Source of the DNA: Brumimicrobium sp.
Lineage (GTDB): Bacteria; Bacteroidota; Bacteroidia; Flavobacteriales_D; Crocinitomicaceae
Length of the DNA stretch: 64,000 bases
Direction: 5' to 3'
Assembly (NCBI GenBank): GCA_023957385.1
Contig: JAMLGZ010000001.1
Coordinates: forward strand, 1,226,923 to 1,290,922
Part shown: positions 18,198 to 26,784 of the stretch, piece by piece
How positions within the stretch are numbered: the stretch's first letter is position 1
Layout of the letters: every line of letters begins with the position of its first letter
Translations under genes and position numbers: made by a program
Notes under the pieces: generated by a model
What the model saw: only the letters and a program-made list of their open reading frames with translations
What the model was told of the DNA's origin: nothing
Databases searched by the model: none

Positions 18198-19670
18198 TTA
18201 TTCTGTAGGTTGAGGTAAATAAAACAAAATAACGCGTTGATTCTGTGGAAGGTATTTTTTTGCAGCTTCTTGTATGTCTTCACGTGTTATTCCATCATAC
18301 ATCTTCAATTCTTCATTGATGAGGTTGGTATTATTGAAATATACATAATTATTGGCAAGTGCCTCAGCTTTTCCGGCAACTGAACTATTAGAAGAATAAA
18401 AATCATTTTCAAATTGATTCTTGATCTTTTGGAATTCTTCTTCTGTAATTAATTCAGTTTGTACACGTTCAATTTCTGTATCGATTGCAGCTAGCAGGTC
18501 TGTAGGATCTACATCTTTAGAGGCTATCCCTGCAAACAATGACATTCCTGGGTCTTCAAGAGGGAAGGTAAATGAAAATGCTGCAACAGCCAACTGTTTA
18601 TCTTCAACAATTCGTTTGTTCATACGAGAACTAGAACTACCAGATAGAATGGTGTTAAGCATTTGCATAACATACGCATCTCGTGAATTTTCTTTAGGAG
18701 CGCGGTATGAAATAAAAACAGCAGGTAGTTGGATATTATCATAAATAGTATCTAATGTTTGTTTAGATAAAGGAGCATCTACAATAGTTGGACGAGGAAT
18801 TACGGTTTCTTTTTTGCTGTATTCAGATATCATTGCTTTACCTTCTTTAGATGTAGTCTTGAAGAAGTCTTCTTTATTAAATATAGATTTATCTACACCA
18901 TATCTTGATTTGAAAGCAACATCGTCTATATTGATAAAATCACGGTATAAATTTATGGCTTGCCCTTTTGGTATAGATGCAAAGTATTTATCAATTAACT
19001 TCTTTGTTTCAACGATATTAATGTCTCCAGCAATAGAAAGAGTTGCATTAGCAGGAACATAGAACGTCTTATAGAAGTTTACATAATCTTCCTCTTGTGC
19101 TGCGTCTAAATCCTCCATAGAACCAATGGGAATCCAGCGGTAAGGATGCTCTTGGAATAATCTTTTAAATGCATTCTCCATAAATGAACCATAAGGTTGG
19201 TTATCCATACGTTGTCTTTTTTCTTCTTTTACTACTTCACGTTGTGTTTCAATCCCTGTGTTATCTACTTTCGCATGGAGTAATCTCTCAGATTCCAGCC
19301 ATAAACCTAGTTCTAGTTGATTTGAAGGAAGAAGTTCATAATAATATGTTCTATCTTGTGAGGTGTTGGCATTTAAAGTTCCACCATTTTTTTCAACAAA
19401 TTTGGAATATTCACCGCGATCGATATTTTTAGTTCCTTCAAACATTAAATGTTCGAAAAAGTGGGCAAATCCTGTTCTATTTGGATCCTCATTTTTAGAA
19501 CCAACATGGTATAAAATTGAAACCGCAACAATTGGTGTGGCATGATCTTCATGCAAAATAACGTGTATTCCGTTGTCTAAATCGTATTCTACGAAACTGA
19601 TTGCATTTTTTTGAGCGCTACTTAAAAAGTTAAGGGCTACAAAAAATACAGTGAGAAAAACTAACTTCAT
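18198..19670 (-). CDS. M16 family zinc metallopeptidase, active subunit
   Basis: Exported zinc protease with signal peptide MKLVFLTVFFVALNFLSSAQ. The inverted zinc motif HFFEH is at about residues 67-71 in HFFEHLMFEGTKN, with the third ligand region further on (ETQREVVKEEKR). The C-lobe has SSSSRMNKRIVEDKQLA. At 490 aa it contains the two M16 lobes. With the downstream inactive homologue it likely forms a periplasmic heterodimer that degrades peptides. Transcribed first in the pair. Confidence 0.92.
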   Translation of the reverse strand: MKLVFLTVFFVALNFLSSAQKNAISFVEYDLDNGIHVILHEDHATPIVAVSILYHVGSKNEDPNRTGFAHFFEHLMFEGTKNIDRGEYSKFVEKNGGTLNANTSQDRTYYYELLPSNQLELGLWLESERLLHAKVDNTGIETQREVVKEEKRQRMDNQPYGSFMENAFKRLFQEHPYRWIPIGSMEDLDAAQEEDYVNFYKTFYVPANATLSIAGDINIVETKKLIDKYFASIPKGQAINLYRDFINIDDVAFKSRYGVDKSIFNKEDFFKTTSKEGKAMISEYSKKETVIPRPTIVDAPLSKQTLDTIYDNIQLPAVFISYRAPKENSRDAYVMQMLNTILSGSSSSRMNKRIVEDKQLAVAAFSFTFPLEDPGMSLFAGIASKDVDPTDLLAAIDTEIERVQTELITEEEFQKIKNQFENDFYSSNSSVAGKAEALANNYVYFNNTNLINEELKMYDGITREDIQEAAKKYLPQNQRVILFYLPQPTE

Positions 19671-19771
19671 GTGATATTTTTGTTTTTAATTTAATGTTGT
19701 AAAAGTATATATTTTTCTGAGATTATCAGAAGATTTAGTGTTGTAAGGCAGAATAAGTGGATAATATAGGG

Positions 19772-20143
19772 TTATTCTGTTTTATTGGATGGGTTTGATT
19801 GTCTTTTGTTCAAACGGTAATTATCAAAATTACTGATGAGCCAAAATAAACTAAAGATAGCTAAAAGGGAAGTGGTGGTAGCTAAAAAGGAAATAGAGCT
19901 AAACACACGAAAATCGAGACCATTTGTAAAATAAAATATACTACCTAAAATAATGGCATAGAAAATTCCTAAGTATAGAAATACATTTTCAGTACTGGTT
20001 GCTTTCTTCTTGCGAATAGGAGAGAGAGCTTCTTCGGTTGTGATTTGCTGCATAATTCTAACTTTTAATTTATCATCAGCTTTTAGCAAGGAAGAATTTA
20101 CTAGATTTTTTATATTTTGTTCTTTTGTATCCATGTCATTCAA
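19772..20143 (-). CDS. Small membrane protein downstream of an ECF sigma factor, possible anti-sigma factor
   Basis: Not recognised by family. The 123-aa protein has a hydrophilic N-terminus of about 45 residues and two hydrophobic helices (about residues 50-67 and 76-102), with a basic C-terminus. It starts 7 bp after the stop of the ECF sigma gene, where an anti-sigma factor is commonly found, and its short cytosolic N-terminus could bind sigma. No zinc-binding HxxxCxxC motif is present, so this is inference from position and topology. Confidence 0.6.
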   Translation of the reverse strand: MNDMDTKEQNIKNLVNSSLLKADDKLKVRIMQQITTEEALSPIRKKKATSTENVFLYLGIFYAIILGSIFYFTNGLDFRVFSSISFLATTTSLLAIFSLFWLISNFDNYRLNKRQSNPSNKTE

Positions 20144-20150
20144 ATTTAAA

Positions 20151-20690
20151 TTATTTTAAGGTGTTTTCCAAGAGTTCAGCTAATCTTTTTCTTGCTCTAT
20201 AGAGTTTGATTTTAATATTGCTTAAAGATAGACTTGTGATCTTTTCAATTTCTTTGATAGATTTCTCTTCAATATAATATAAGGTGATTATCGTAGCTTC
20301 GTCTCCAGGTAGTTGATGAATCGCGTCAAGTATTGCCAAATGTTGATCTTTATTGATTAGAGCACTGTCAGTAGAATCCAAATCTGTATAATTTTCTATT
20401 CTTTGTTCTTCAGTAGAAATGTTTACTTCTTTTTGTTGTTGTATATGTGTAAGGGCTGTATTGTAAACAATACGATAAAACCAAGAAGAGAACTTGCTTG
20501 TAAAACGAAAGGTGTGTAAATTTTTATAGGCTTTAACAAAAGCATTCTGAGTAATATCTTCTGCATCTTGTCTATTCTTGCATACCCTATATGCGATAGT
20601 GAATGCCATATCTTGATATGCATCCACTAAAGCGCCAAAAGCTTGGGTGTTCCCCGTTAAAATGTCTTTTATAAGCTGCTTTTCAGACAT
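20151..20690 (-). CDS. ECF-type RNA polymerase sigma factor
   Basis: Alternative sigma factor of 179 aa with only regions 2 and 4. Region 2: FGALVDAYQDMAFTIAYRVC, DAEDITQNAFVKAYKNLHTF. Region 4: IHQLPGDEATIITLYYIEE and SLSNIKIKLYRARKRLAELL, the -35-binding helix-turn-helix. It is the middle gene of a three-gene set: a small membrane protein upstream (6 bp gap) and a two-helix membrane protein downstream. This suggests control by membrane-linked signalling; the regulon is unknown. Confidence 0.92.
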   Translation of the reverse strand: MSEKQLIKDILTGNTQAFGALVDAYQDMAFTIAYRVCKNRQDAEDITQNAFVKAYKNLHTFRFTSKFSSWFYRIVYNTALTHIQQQKEVNISTEEQRIENYTDLDSTDSALINKDQHLAILDAIHQLPGDEATIITLYYIEEKSIKEIEKITSLSLSNIKIKLYRARKRLAELLENTLK

Positions 20691-20696
20691 GTTTTT

Positions 20697-21080
20697 CTAT
20701 TCTATTTCATTTTTAGCATCTTCTTTTTTTGAGATGGCATAGTAAACCAAATATCCGATTGACATAAAAATTAGAATCAAGGTACCAACTAACCACCCAA
20801 ATTCATCTTCATCTAAACCATTTGCATAAATAATGGTGAAGGACAAACCTAACCCAATTCCAACTCCTCCTAAAAGAAGCCCATTTCTCAATTGTTTTAA
20901 TCTATTTGGGGGAGTGTTATTTTCATATTCAGGCATAATCCCTTGTTTAATTAACTCCATCCTTTCGATGTGTTTTTGTTTGGAGCTCTTAATTCCTAAA
21001 TACATACCTAAAGCAATGGGAAGTCCTACTGTTGTAATAATCGCTACGATTCCAACTAAATTTTCAGAAATTTCAAACAT
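20697..21080 (-). CDS. DUF6249-like small membrane protein
   Basis: Protein of about 127 aa with an N-terminal helix (VGIVAIITTVGLPIALGMYLGI), a cytosolic linker (KQKHIERMELIKQGIMPEY) and two more helices near the C-terminus. This layout is seen in Bacteroidota proteins annotated DUF6249, often beside ECF sigma factors. The start MFEISENL at 21080 is preferred over an in-frame ATG at 21128 because the intervening 16 residues are not hydrophobic or conserved-looking. First gene of the sigma operon. Confidence 0.65.
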   Translation of the reverse strand: MFEISENLVGIVAIITTVGLPIALGMYLGIKSSKQKHIERMELIKQGIMPEYENNTPPNRLKQLRNGLLLGGVGIGLGLSFTIIYANGLDEDEFGWLVGTLILIFMSIGYLVYYAISKKEDAKNEIE

Positions 21081-21168
21081 AATTTTTATTTTTTTAAGTG
21101 AATAATTTATTGTTTGGGGATAAGACAATAGAAAATAGTAGTTGGTTACAAAAAAAATGAAAATAGAT

Positions 21169-21203
21169 AAAAAAAGCCGTCTTTATTGCTAAAAACGGCT
21201 TTT
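21169..21203 (-). terminator. Rho-independent terminator of hpf
   Basis: Arms AAAAGCCGT and ACGGCTTTT (21172-21180 and 21195-21203) form a 9-bp stem; on the minus strand the stem runs into seven T residues. It lies 19 bp after the hpf stop. Confidence 0.8.
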
Positions 21204-21221
21204 CAATTATCTTGTTCAATC

Positions 21222-21539
21222 TTAGTACTGATCTTGTAGTTTGCCAATTAAAGAAGTTAAACTACTCATCATTTTCTTAGTAGCGCTACTAATAGCTTTT
21301 TCTACAGTGTCTTCTGTTGCAGTAACCGCTACGGGTTTTAATCCTTGTGGACGTGCTTCAAGTACACATTTCTTATCATTCCCTCCAGTCTTAGAACCAT
21401 TTTCATCAGAAATATGAACTTCAACACGCGTCAACCTGTCTTCGAAGCGTGCTAAATCTTCTTTGATGCGTTCTGTAAAATAAGCCTCAATTCTTTCTTT
21501 TCCATCAATGTTTTTGTCGGTGTTAAAAAATACTTCCAT
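21222..21539 (-). CDS. hpf: Ribosome hibernation-promoting factor, short form
   Basis: Binds the 30S decoding centre and helps form hibernating ribosomes in slow growth. The 105-aa protein has the HPF/RaiA beta-alpha-beta fold: RIEAYFTERIKEDLARFEDRLTRVEVHISDE-type region (split here), CVLEARPQGLKPVAV, and ATEDTVEKAISSATKKM. It lacks the C-terminal dimerisation domain of long HPF. The 9-bp-stem terminator follows it directly; a structured repeat element (21758-21881) lies between it and recR upstream. Confidence 0.9.
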   Translation of the reverse strand: MEVFFNTDKNIDGKERIEAYFTERIKEDLARFEDRLTRVEVHISDENGSKTGGNDKKCVLEARPQGLKPVAVTATEDTVEKAISSATKKMMSSLTSLIGKLQDQY

Positions 21540-21757
21540 AGCTTTAAATTTTATGAATATACAAGGATATTCGGGTTAATAAATTTATTCTATAAATCTA
21601 ACGTTTAAAATTTGATTTTCTTCCAATCGAATTCTTAAATTTTATTAAAAATGTCTGCTTTTTAAAGTTACAGAAAAAAATGAATAAAAAAAATAAAATA
21701 TAGAAAATATAGCAATAACTCGTTTTGCTTATAAAATAAAATATAAATTAATAGTAT

Positions 21758-21881
21758 TAGACCCCGGCATACCTTCGTCCGTCGGGGTGACAATCTCTAG
21801 GGCGAATTAGGCGGTCTGCAAAGCCGACCGATAGTCTCCTCGCACAATTGTCACCACGAGAACCTTAGTGCTCGGAGTCTA
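21758..21881. repeat. Structured intergenic repeat element, copy A
   Basis: A 124-bp element with the same layout as copy B at 37259-37383. It begins TAGACCCCGG and ends TCGGAGTCTA (imperfect terminal inverted repeat). Inside are GGGGTGACAAT (21784-21794) and ATTGTCACCAC (21847-21857), which can pair, and a central GCGGTCTGCAAAGCCGACCG hairpin. It sits in the 360-bp gap between recR and hpf, otherwise AT-rich with nothing recognised. More mismatches than copy B, so older or relaxed. Confidence 0.8.
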
Positions 21882-21899
21882 TTTGTAAATTATTCCTAT

Positions 21900-22514
21900 T
21901 TATTTAAAAGTAGATTCAAATGGAAGTCGTTGTAAAATAGATCTTCCCAATGTCAATTCATCGGCATATTGTAATTCTGTTCCAATTGCTACACCTCTGG
22001 AAAGGGTGGTGACAGCTATGTTCTTATCTTTAATTTTCTTATAAATATAGAAGTTGGTTGTATCACCTTCCATGGTAGCACTCAGGGCAAAAATGATTTC
22101 ATCTACTGAATTGTTATCTACTTTCTCTATAAGTGAAGGAATATTCAAATCGTTTGGTCCACGCCCTTCCATAGGGGAAATAATCCCTCCTAGTACATGG
22201 TATATGCCTTTGAATGTACCTGTAGCTTCAATCGCCATCACATCACGGATATCTTCTACTACACAAATTGTGCGTTGGTCTCTTAGTGGATTACTGCATA
22301 TTGTACAGATTTCAGTATCAGAGATATTTCCACAATTTTTACAGTGTTTAATGTGCTCTTTCATGGCTAAAAGTGCATCAGAAAATTGTTCTATTTCCTG
22401 GGGTGAACGCTTCAACAATTCCAATACCAAACGCAAGGCACTTCTCTTACCAATACTTGGTAAAGAAGCAAATTGTGTAACGATATCGTTGAGGTGTTTT
22501 GAAGGTAAATCCAT
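21900..22514 (-). CDS. recR: Recombination mediator RecR
   Basis: RecFOR-pathway protein that helps load RecA at gaps. The 204-aa length is typical. It has the N-terminal helix-hairpin-helix (LPSIGKRSALRLVLELL), the four-cysteine zinc finger (CKNCGNISDTEICTIC) and a Toprim domain (ICVVEDIRDVMAIEATG, YHVLGGIISPMEGRGP). The C-terminal Walker-like region (SRGVAIGTELQYADELTL) is also intact. Single gene, divergent from the 22595 membrane protein gene. Confidence 0.96.
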   Translation of the reverse strand: MDLPSKHLNDIVTQFASLPSIGKRSALRLVLELLKRSPQEIEQFSDALLAMKEHIKHCKNCGNISDTEICTICSNPLRDQRTICVVEDIRDVMAIEATGTFKGIYHVLGGIISPMEGRGPNDLNIPSLIEKVDNNSVDEIIFALSATMEGDTTNFYIYKKIKDKNIAVTTLSRGVAIGTELQYADELTLGRSILQRLPFESTFK

Positions 22515-22594
22515 GTAGCAAAAATAAAGAAATTAATGGGAGTTTATTCTGTTAACCCAAAGAAATCCTTTTCTTTGTAAACAAAACTATCAGA

Positions 22595-23296
22595 ATGAAC
22601 GATTTGTGTGGTATTTCAGAAGATAAACTCCCTTTTCAACTTTTAGGTCTTTGCTTGCAAGAACCAATGGCTTTGATTTTAGATTGGGTAATGGCATTTA
22701 TCTGCTTCTTTGTCTTCCTACGCCTTAAAAACCATACTTCTGATTTTCATCGGTATTGGAAGCTGTTTTTTCTATTCTTTGGATTAAGTACCTTCTTCGG
22801 TGGTTTAGGACATTTGTTCTTTTATTATACAGGTAATTATGGTAAAATCCCTTCATGGACTTTTGCGATTATTTCTAATTATTATGTAGGAAAAGCTATG
22901 TTAAAACTAAATGTGCTATCCATTCAAAAAATACAATTGTTCTCAAAAATACTATCAGTTAAGTTCTTTGTATTTATGTCGCTGATGTTATTTGTAGTTT
23001 TGATGTACGGAAAGAATTCATTTGTGTTTTCCATGGTTGATTCTGTGCTAACAACGCTTGCATACTGCTTAGGCTTGGGAATTTATTACAAGAAACAAGG
23101 TTTAGAATCATTTAAATATATTGTGTGGGCGGTGGTGCTGCTTTTCCCTTCTATTTTTATCTTTGTGTTTAAGATAAATGTATCACTTTGGTTAAATAAA
23201 GACGATTTGAGTCATCTGTTTATGATAGCTTCATTGGTATTCTTTTATATAGGAGTGAAAAATACAGTATCAAAAGTAAATATTTTTTCAACATAA
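22595..23296 (+). CDS. Uncharacterised polytopic membrane protein upstream of smpB
   Basis: Function not recognised. The 233-aa protein has about seven hydrophobic helices spread over its whole length, starting near residue 28 (ALILDWVMAFICFFVFLRL), and a GHLFFYYTG segment in the second or third helix. Possibly one of the small DUF families of seven-helix Bacteroidota proteins. It ends 1 bp before smpB, so the two are probably co-transcribed, with the symporter homologue also following closely. Confidence 0.7.
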   Translation: MNDLCGISEDKLPFQLLGLCLQEPMALILDWVMAFICFFVFLRLKNHTSDFHRYWKLFFLFFGLSTFFGGLGHLFFYYTGNYGKIPSWTFAIISNYYVGKAMLKLNVLSIQKIQLFSKILSVKFFVFMSLMLFVVLMYGKNSFVFSMVDSVLTTLAYCLGLGIYYKKQGLESFKYIVWAVVLLFPSIFIFVFKINVSLWLNKDDLSHLFMIASLVFFYIGVKNTVSKVNIFST

Positions 23297-23297
23297 G

Positions 23298-23759
23298 ATG
23301 GCAGAACAAAACAAGATAAATATTTTAAATAAACGTGCTCGGTTTGAGTACCATATCTTGGATACGTTTACTGCGGGAATTCAGCTGGGTGGTACAGAAA
23401 TTAAAAGTATTCGTTTGGGAAAAGCGAGTATCATGGAGGCATATTGTGTAGTCGAAAATAATGAGGTATTTATACGAAACATGCACATTGCAGAATATTC
23501 CAATGCTTCTTTCTATCAGCATAAACCTAAAGCTGACCGAAAATTATTATTGAATCGCAAAGAGATTAATAAGATAGATCGAAAACTTCAAACCAAAGGT
23601 TTTACATTGATTCCTTTGCGACTGTTTATCAATGAGGATGGAAGGGCTAAATTAGAAATAGCTTTAGCGCAAGGAAAGAAGTTGTACGATAAGCGTCAAG
23701 ACCTAAAAGAGAAAGATGATAAGCGAACCATGGATAGGGTTCGTAAGAACTACAAATAG
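23298..23759 (+). CDS. smpB: SsrA-binding protein SmpB
   Basis: tmRNA partner needed for trans-translation and rescue of stalled ribosomes. The 153-aa protein shows FEYHILDTFTAGIQLGGTEIKS, HIAEYSNASFYQHKP and the basic C-terminal tail (DLKEKDDKRTMDRVRKNYK) that enters the mRNA channel. Length normal. The tmRNA gene itself is not visible in the window. Confidence 0.96.
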   Translation: MAEQNKINILNKRARFEYHILDTFTAGIQLGGTEIKSIRLGKASIMEAYCVVENNEVFIRNMHIAEYSNASFYQHKPKADRKLLLNRKEINKIDRKLQTKGFTLIPLRLFINEDGRAKLEIALAQGKKLYDKRQDLKEKDDKRTMDRVRKNYK

Positions 23760-23764
23760 ATATC

Positions 23765-24637
23765 ATGCAAATCCTATTTGACAATTTATTACCTATAACG
23801 ATTGCAATCATCATGTTTGGGATAGGATTAAATTTGTCATTCGATGACTTTAAGCGCGTATTTACATTTCCTAAGGCGATTATTTATGGTTTAGTGGGAC
23901 AATTAGTGGTTTTGCCTTTAATTGGATTTTTGTTGGCCTATCTGGTTCCCTTGGAGCCTGCATATAAAATTGGAATTGTTTTAATCGCTATTTGTCCAGG
24001 AGGCACTTCTTCAAATATAGTTACTTATATGTTGAAAGGTAGGGTAGCTCTTTCCGTTTCTATCACAGCTTTTAATAGTTTTTTAATTGTACTTACAATA
24101 CCAATTTTACTTCGATTAGCTTTTTATCTATTTGAACCAAGTGGCACTTTTGCTGAACTTACTTTGTATCAGACGTTTTTTGAAGTAATATATACAGTCC
24201 TTATTCCAGTAGTTGGCGGGATATTAATTGGACACTTCTTTCCTGCATTTGCTAAAAATATACAACCTCTTTTACGCTATATACTGCCTGGGCTTTTGTT
24301 TGCAGTATTCCTATTAGCTATCCTCCTTGAGAATGCGAATAGTACCAAATCTCTTCAGGAGTATTGGGATATTTTCGTTCCTGCATTTTTGCTTAATTTT
24401 TCGGTTATATTGATTGGTTTTTACTCCTCTCGTTTGATTAATTTACCACATGAGGATCAATATACCATTGCAGTAGAAATGGGTTTACAAAACTCTGCCT
24501 TAGCCATATTTTTAGCAAATAATGTACTTCACATGGAAGGAGTATCCCTTGTGGCAGTGGTGTATGGAAGTTTTACTTTCTTTACCACTTTATTTTTTGG
24601 CTATGTACTTAAGAACTATGTTCCGAAGGCGAAATAA
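23765..24637 (+). CDS. Bile acid:sodium symporter family (SBF) transporter
   Basis: Inner-membrane secondary transporter of the BASS/SBF fold, 290 aa with about nine to ten helices. Family marks: FGIGLNLSFDDFKRV at about residue 19, ICPGGTSSNIVTYMLKGRVALSVS (the first crossover/Na+-site region) and EMGLQNSALAI (the second). Substrate in this organism is unknown; related proteins carry bile acids, pantoate or 2-oxoacids. Starts 5 bp after smpB; convergent with serA. Confidence 0.88.
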   Translation: MQILFDNLLPITIAIIMFGIGLNLSFDDFKRVFTFPKAIIYGLVGQLVVLPLIGFLLAYLVPLEPAYKIGIVLIAICPGGTSSNIVTYMLKGRVALSVSITAFNSFLIVLTIPILLRLAFYLFEPSGTFAELTLYQTFFEVIYTVLIPVVGGILIGHFFPAFAKNIQPLLRYILPGLLFAVFLLAILLENANSTKSLQEYWDIFVPAFLLNFSVILIGFYSSRLINLPHEDQYTIAVEMGLQNSALAIFLANNVLHMEGVSLVAVVYGSFTFFTTLFFGYVLKNYVPKAK

Positions 24638-24648
24638 TTGAAAGTCCT

Positions 24649-25611
24649 TTATTTGAATGCTTCAATAATCTTGTCAGCCATCTCCACACCAATTCTGTCT
24701 TGAGCTTCATTGGTAGCAGCCCCAATATGAGGAGTGCAAGCAATCATATCGCAGGTTAACAATTCTGATTTTGGAGTTGGTTCATTTTCAAATACATCGA
24801 TGGCAGCAGCTGCAACTTTTCCTTCTTGGATAGCTTCTAGTAAATCATCTTCATCGATAACACCTCCTCGAGCTAAATTAATTAAACGAACGCCTTTTTT
24901 CATCTGTTGGAATTCATTTTTACCAATTACGGCTTTTCCATCAGCTTGTTTAGGCACATGAATAGAAATGAAATCAGCTTTTCCCCAAACCTCATTTAGG
25001 TTGTTGGTAACTTCAATTTTACTCATGACTTCACCAATTCCCTCAATATAAATTGGAATCTCTGCTGTTCCTGTTATCTGATCTATGGCGATTATTTTCA
25101 TTCCAATTCCAAGTGCATAACTAGCGAGTGAGCGTCCAATTCTTCCAAAGCCAATGATAAGAAGTGTTTTTCCACGTAATTCTACACCTTTTCCGTATTT
25201 CTTCTTCAGGGCGTTGAAATTAGTGTTACCATTTACAGTCATTTCTTTGTAGGAATCAAAAGTTGAACGAGCCAAAGAAAATAAAGAAGCCATAGCTAAT
25301 TCCGCTACTGATTGTGAAGAGGAAGCAGGTGTATTTTCTACTCTAATTCCCTTGCTACGAGCATATTCTACATCGATATTATCCATTCCAACACCACCTC
25401 TTCCAATAAATTTTAAATTGGGGCAAGCATCAATTAATTCTTTTCTTGCGGTAGTGGCAGAACGTACTAATAATACAGAGTATCCTTCTTTATTGATTGT
25501 TTCAACTAATTTATCTTGTTCTACTTTTTCTGTAGAGATATAGAATCCTGCTGCTTGTAATTTATCTATACCGTCTTGGGAAATCCCGTCGTTTGCTAAT
25601 ATTTTTATCAT
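24649..25611 (-). CDS. serA: D-3-phosphoglycerate dehydrogenase
   Basis: First step of serine synthesis: 3-phosphoglycerate to 3-phosphohydroxypyruvate with NAD. The 320-aa protein is the short type with no C-terminal ACT domain, so no serine feedback is expected through that domain. Motifs: GRGGVGMDNID, IIGFGRIGRSLA (nucleotide-binding), NLARGGVIDE (catalytic Arg) and CTPHIGAAT (catalytic His). It follows serC by 8 bp; the two form a serine operon. Confidence 0.93.
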   Translation of the reverse strand: MIKILANDGISQDGIDKLQAAGFYISTEKVEQDKLVETINKEGYSVLLVRSATTARKELIDACPNLKFIGRGGVGMDNIDVEYARSKGIRVENTPASSSQSVAELAMASLFSLARSTFDSYKEMTVNGNTNFNALKKKYGKGVELRGKTLLIIGFGRIGRSLASYALGIGMKIIAIDQITGTAEIPIYIEGIGEVMSKIEVTNNLNEVWGKADFISIHVPKQADGKAVIGKNEFQQMKKGVRLINLARGGVIDEDDLLEAIQEGKVAAAAIDVFENEPTPKSELLTCDMIACTPHIGAATNEAQDRIGVEMADKIIEAFK

Positions 25612-25619
25612 TTTTTGAA

Positions 25620-26669
25620 TTATAAGGCTTTCATTACATCAACTAGAACTTTAACACTCTCCAGAGGAAGTGCATTATACATGGATGCACGGTATCCTCC
25701 TACGGAACGGTGGCCTTTGATGCCAACGACTCCTGCTTCATTCCAAAGCTGGTCAAAGCGTTCCTTTTTGCTTTCATCTGTTAGACGAAAAGATACATTC
25801 ATAAGGGAACGATCTTTTACAGTTGTTGTTCCTTCGAAATTCGGATTTCTATCTATTTCTCCGTATAGTAAATCAGCTCTTTCTTTACTTAATTTCTCCA
25901 TTGCAGCAACACCACCGTGTTTCAATAAATAACGTAGATTTAAGTTTGCTACATATACCGAAAAGACAGGAGGTGTATTAAACATACTGTCTTTATCAGC
26001 ATGAATTTTTAAATCAAGATATGTAGGTATGTTTAAAGATGAATTTCCTAAAACAGAGTCTTTCACTATATATAAGGTAGCTCCTGCAGGACCTAGATTC
26101 TTCTGAGCACCCGCATAAATTAAATCAAATTTAGAAACATCAAACTCTTTAGAAAAAATATCAGATGACATATCACATACTAAGGGTACGTTTACATTTG
26201 GTATTTCTGTGAACTGTGTTCCTCGGATGGTATTGTTAGAGGTATAGTGTAAAAAGTCAATATTATCAGGAAGAGTAGTTATTTCTGGGATGTACGTAAA
26301 ATCTTTATCTGCTGAAGTAGCAATTTCAACTACTTCTAGCCCTGCATTTTTTGCTTCTTTTATAGCTCCAGAAGACCAAGTACCTGTATTAATATATGCA
26401 GCACGTTTGTGTTTACCGGCCATATTCATAGCAGAAATTAAGAAGCCTAAACTAGCTCCACCTTGGAGATATAAAACAGTATAACCGCTTGGAATATTTA
26501 ATGCTTTTTTCACATTATTTCTAGCTTCTTCCATAACATCAACATAGTCTTTGCTTCTGTGAGATATTTCTAATATAGATAAACCATTAAAATCTAAAAC
26601 TGCTTGTGCTGCATCTTTCATTACTTCTTGAGGTAAGATGCATGGACCTGCTCCAAAATTGTGTTTCAT
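25620..26669 (-). CDS. serC: Phosphoserine aminotransferase
   Basis: PLP enzyme making 3-phosphoserine from 3-phosphohydroxypyruvate and glutamate. NFGAGPCILPQEV opens the protein; LYLQGGASLGF, CDMSSDIFS and YAGAQKNLGPAG (PLP lysine) are in order; GHRSVGGYRASMYNA closes it. 349 aa is normal. First gene of the serC-serA operon. The upstream gap contains the thx terminator. Confidence 0.95.
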   Translation of the reverse strand: MKHNFGAGPCILPQEVMKDAAQAVLDFNGLSILEISHRSKDYVDVMEEARNNVKKALNIPSGYTVLYLQGGASLGFLISAMNMAGKHKRAAYINTGTWSSGAIKEAKNAGLEVVEIATSADKDFTYIPEITTLPDNIDFLHYTSNNTIRGTQFTEIPNVNVPLVCDMSSDIFSKEFDVSKFDLIYAGAQKNLGPAGATLYIVKDSVLGNSSLNIPTYLDLKIHADKDSMFNTPPVFSVYVANLNLRYLLKHGGVAAMEKLSKERADLLYGEIDRNPNFEGTTTVKDRSLMNVSFRLTDESKKERFDQLWNEAGVVGIKGHRSVGGYRASMYNALPLESVKVLVDVMKAL

Positions 26670-26743
26670 ATCATTTATATTTTTACAAATGTGTTAAAAA
26701 TTAAATTGAAAGCATATTAATTCAAGATATAATTTCAAAAAAA

Positions 26744-26766
26744 AAAGTCGACAACTTGCCGACTTT
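26744..26766 (-). terminator. Terminator of the THX-like gene
   Basis: Arms AAAGTCG and CGACTTT form a 7-bp stem, followed on the minus strand by a run of nine T residues. It is 19 bp past the stop at 26785. Confidence 0.78.
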
Positions 26767-26784
26767 CTGAATATTGAAATGTTC

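Noticed and set aside
22054..22518. 154-aa + frame opposite recR
   Set aside because: recR is complete with zinc finger and Toprim motifs on the other strand; the + frame is a shadow.
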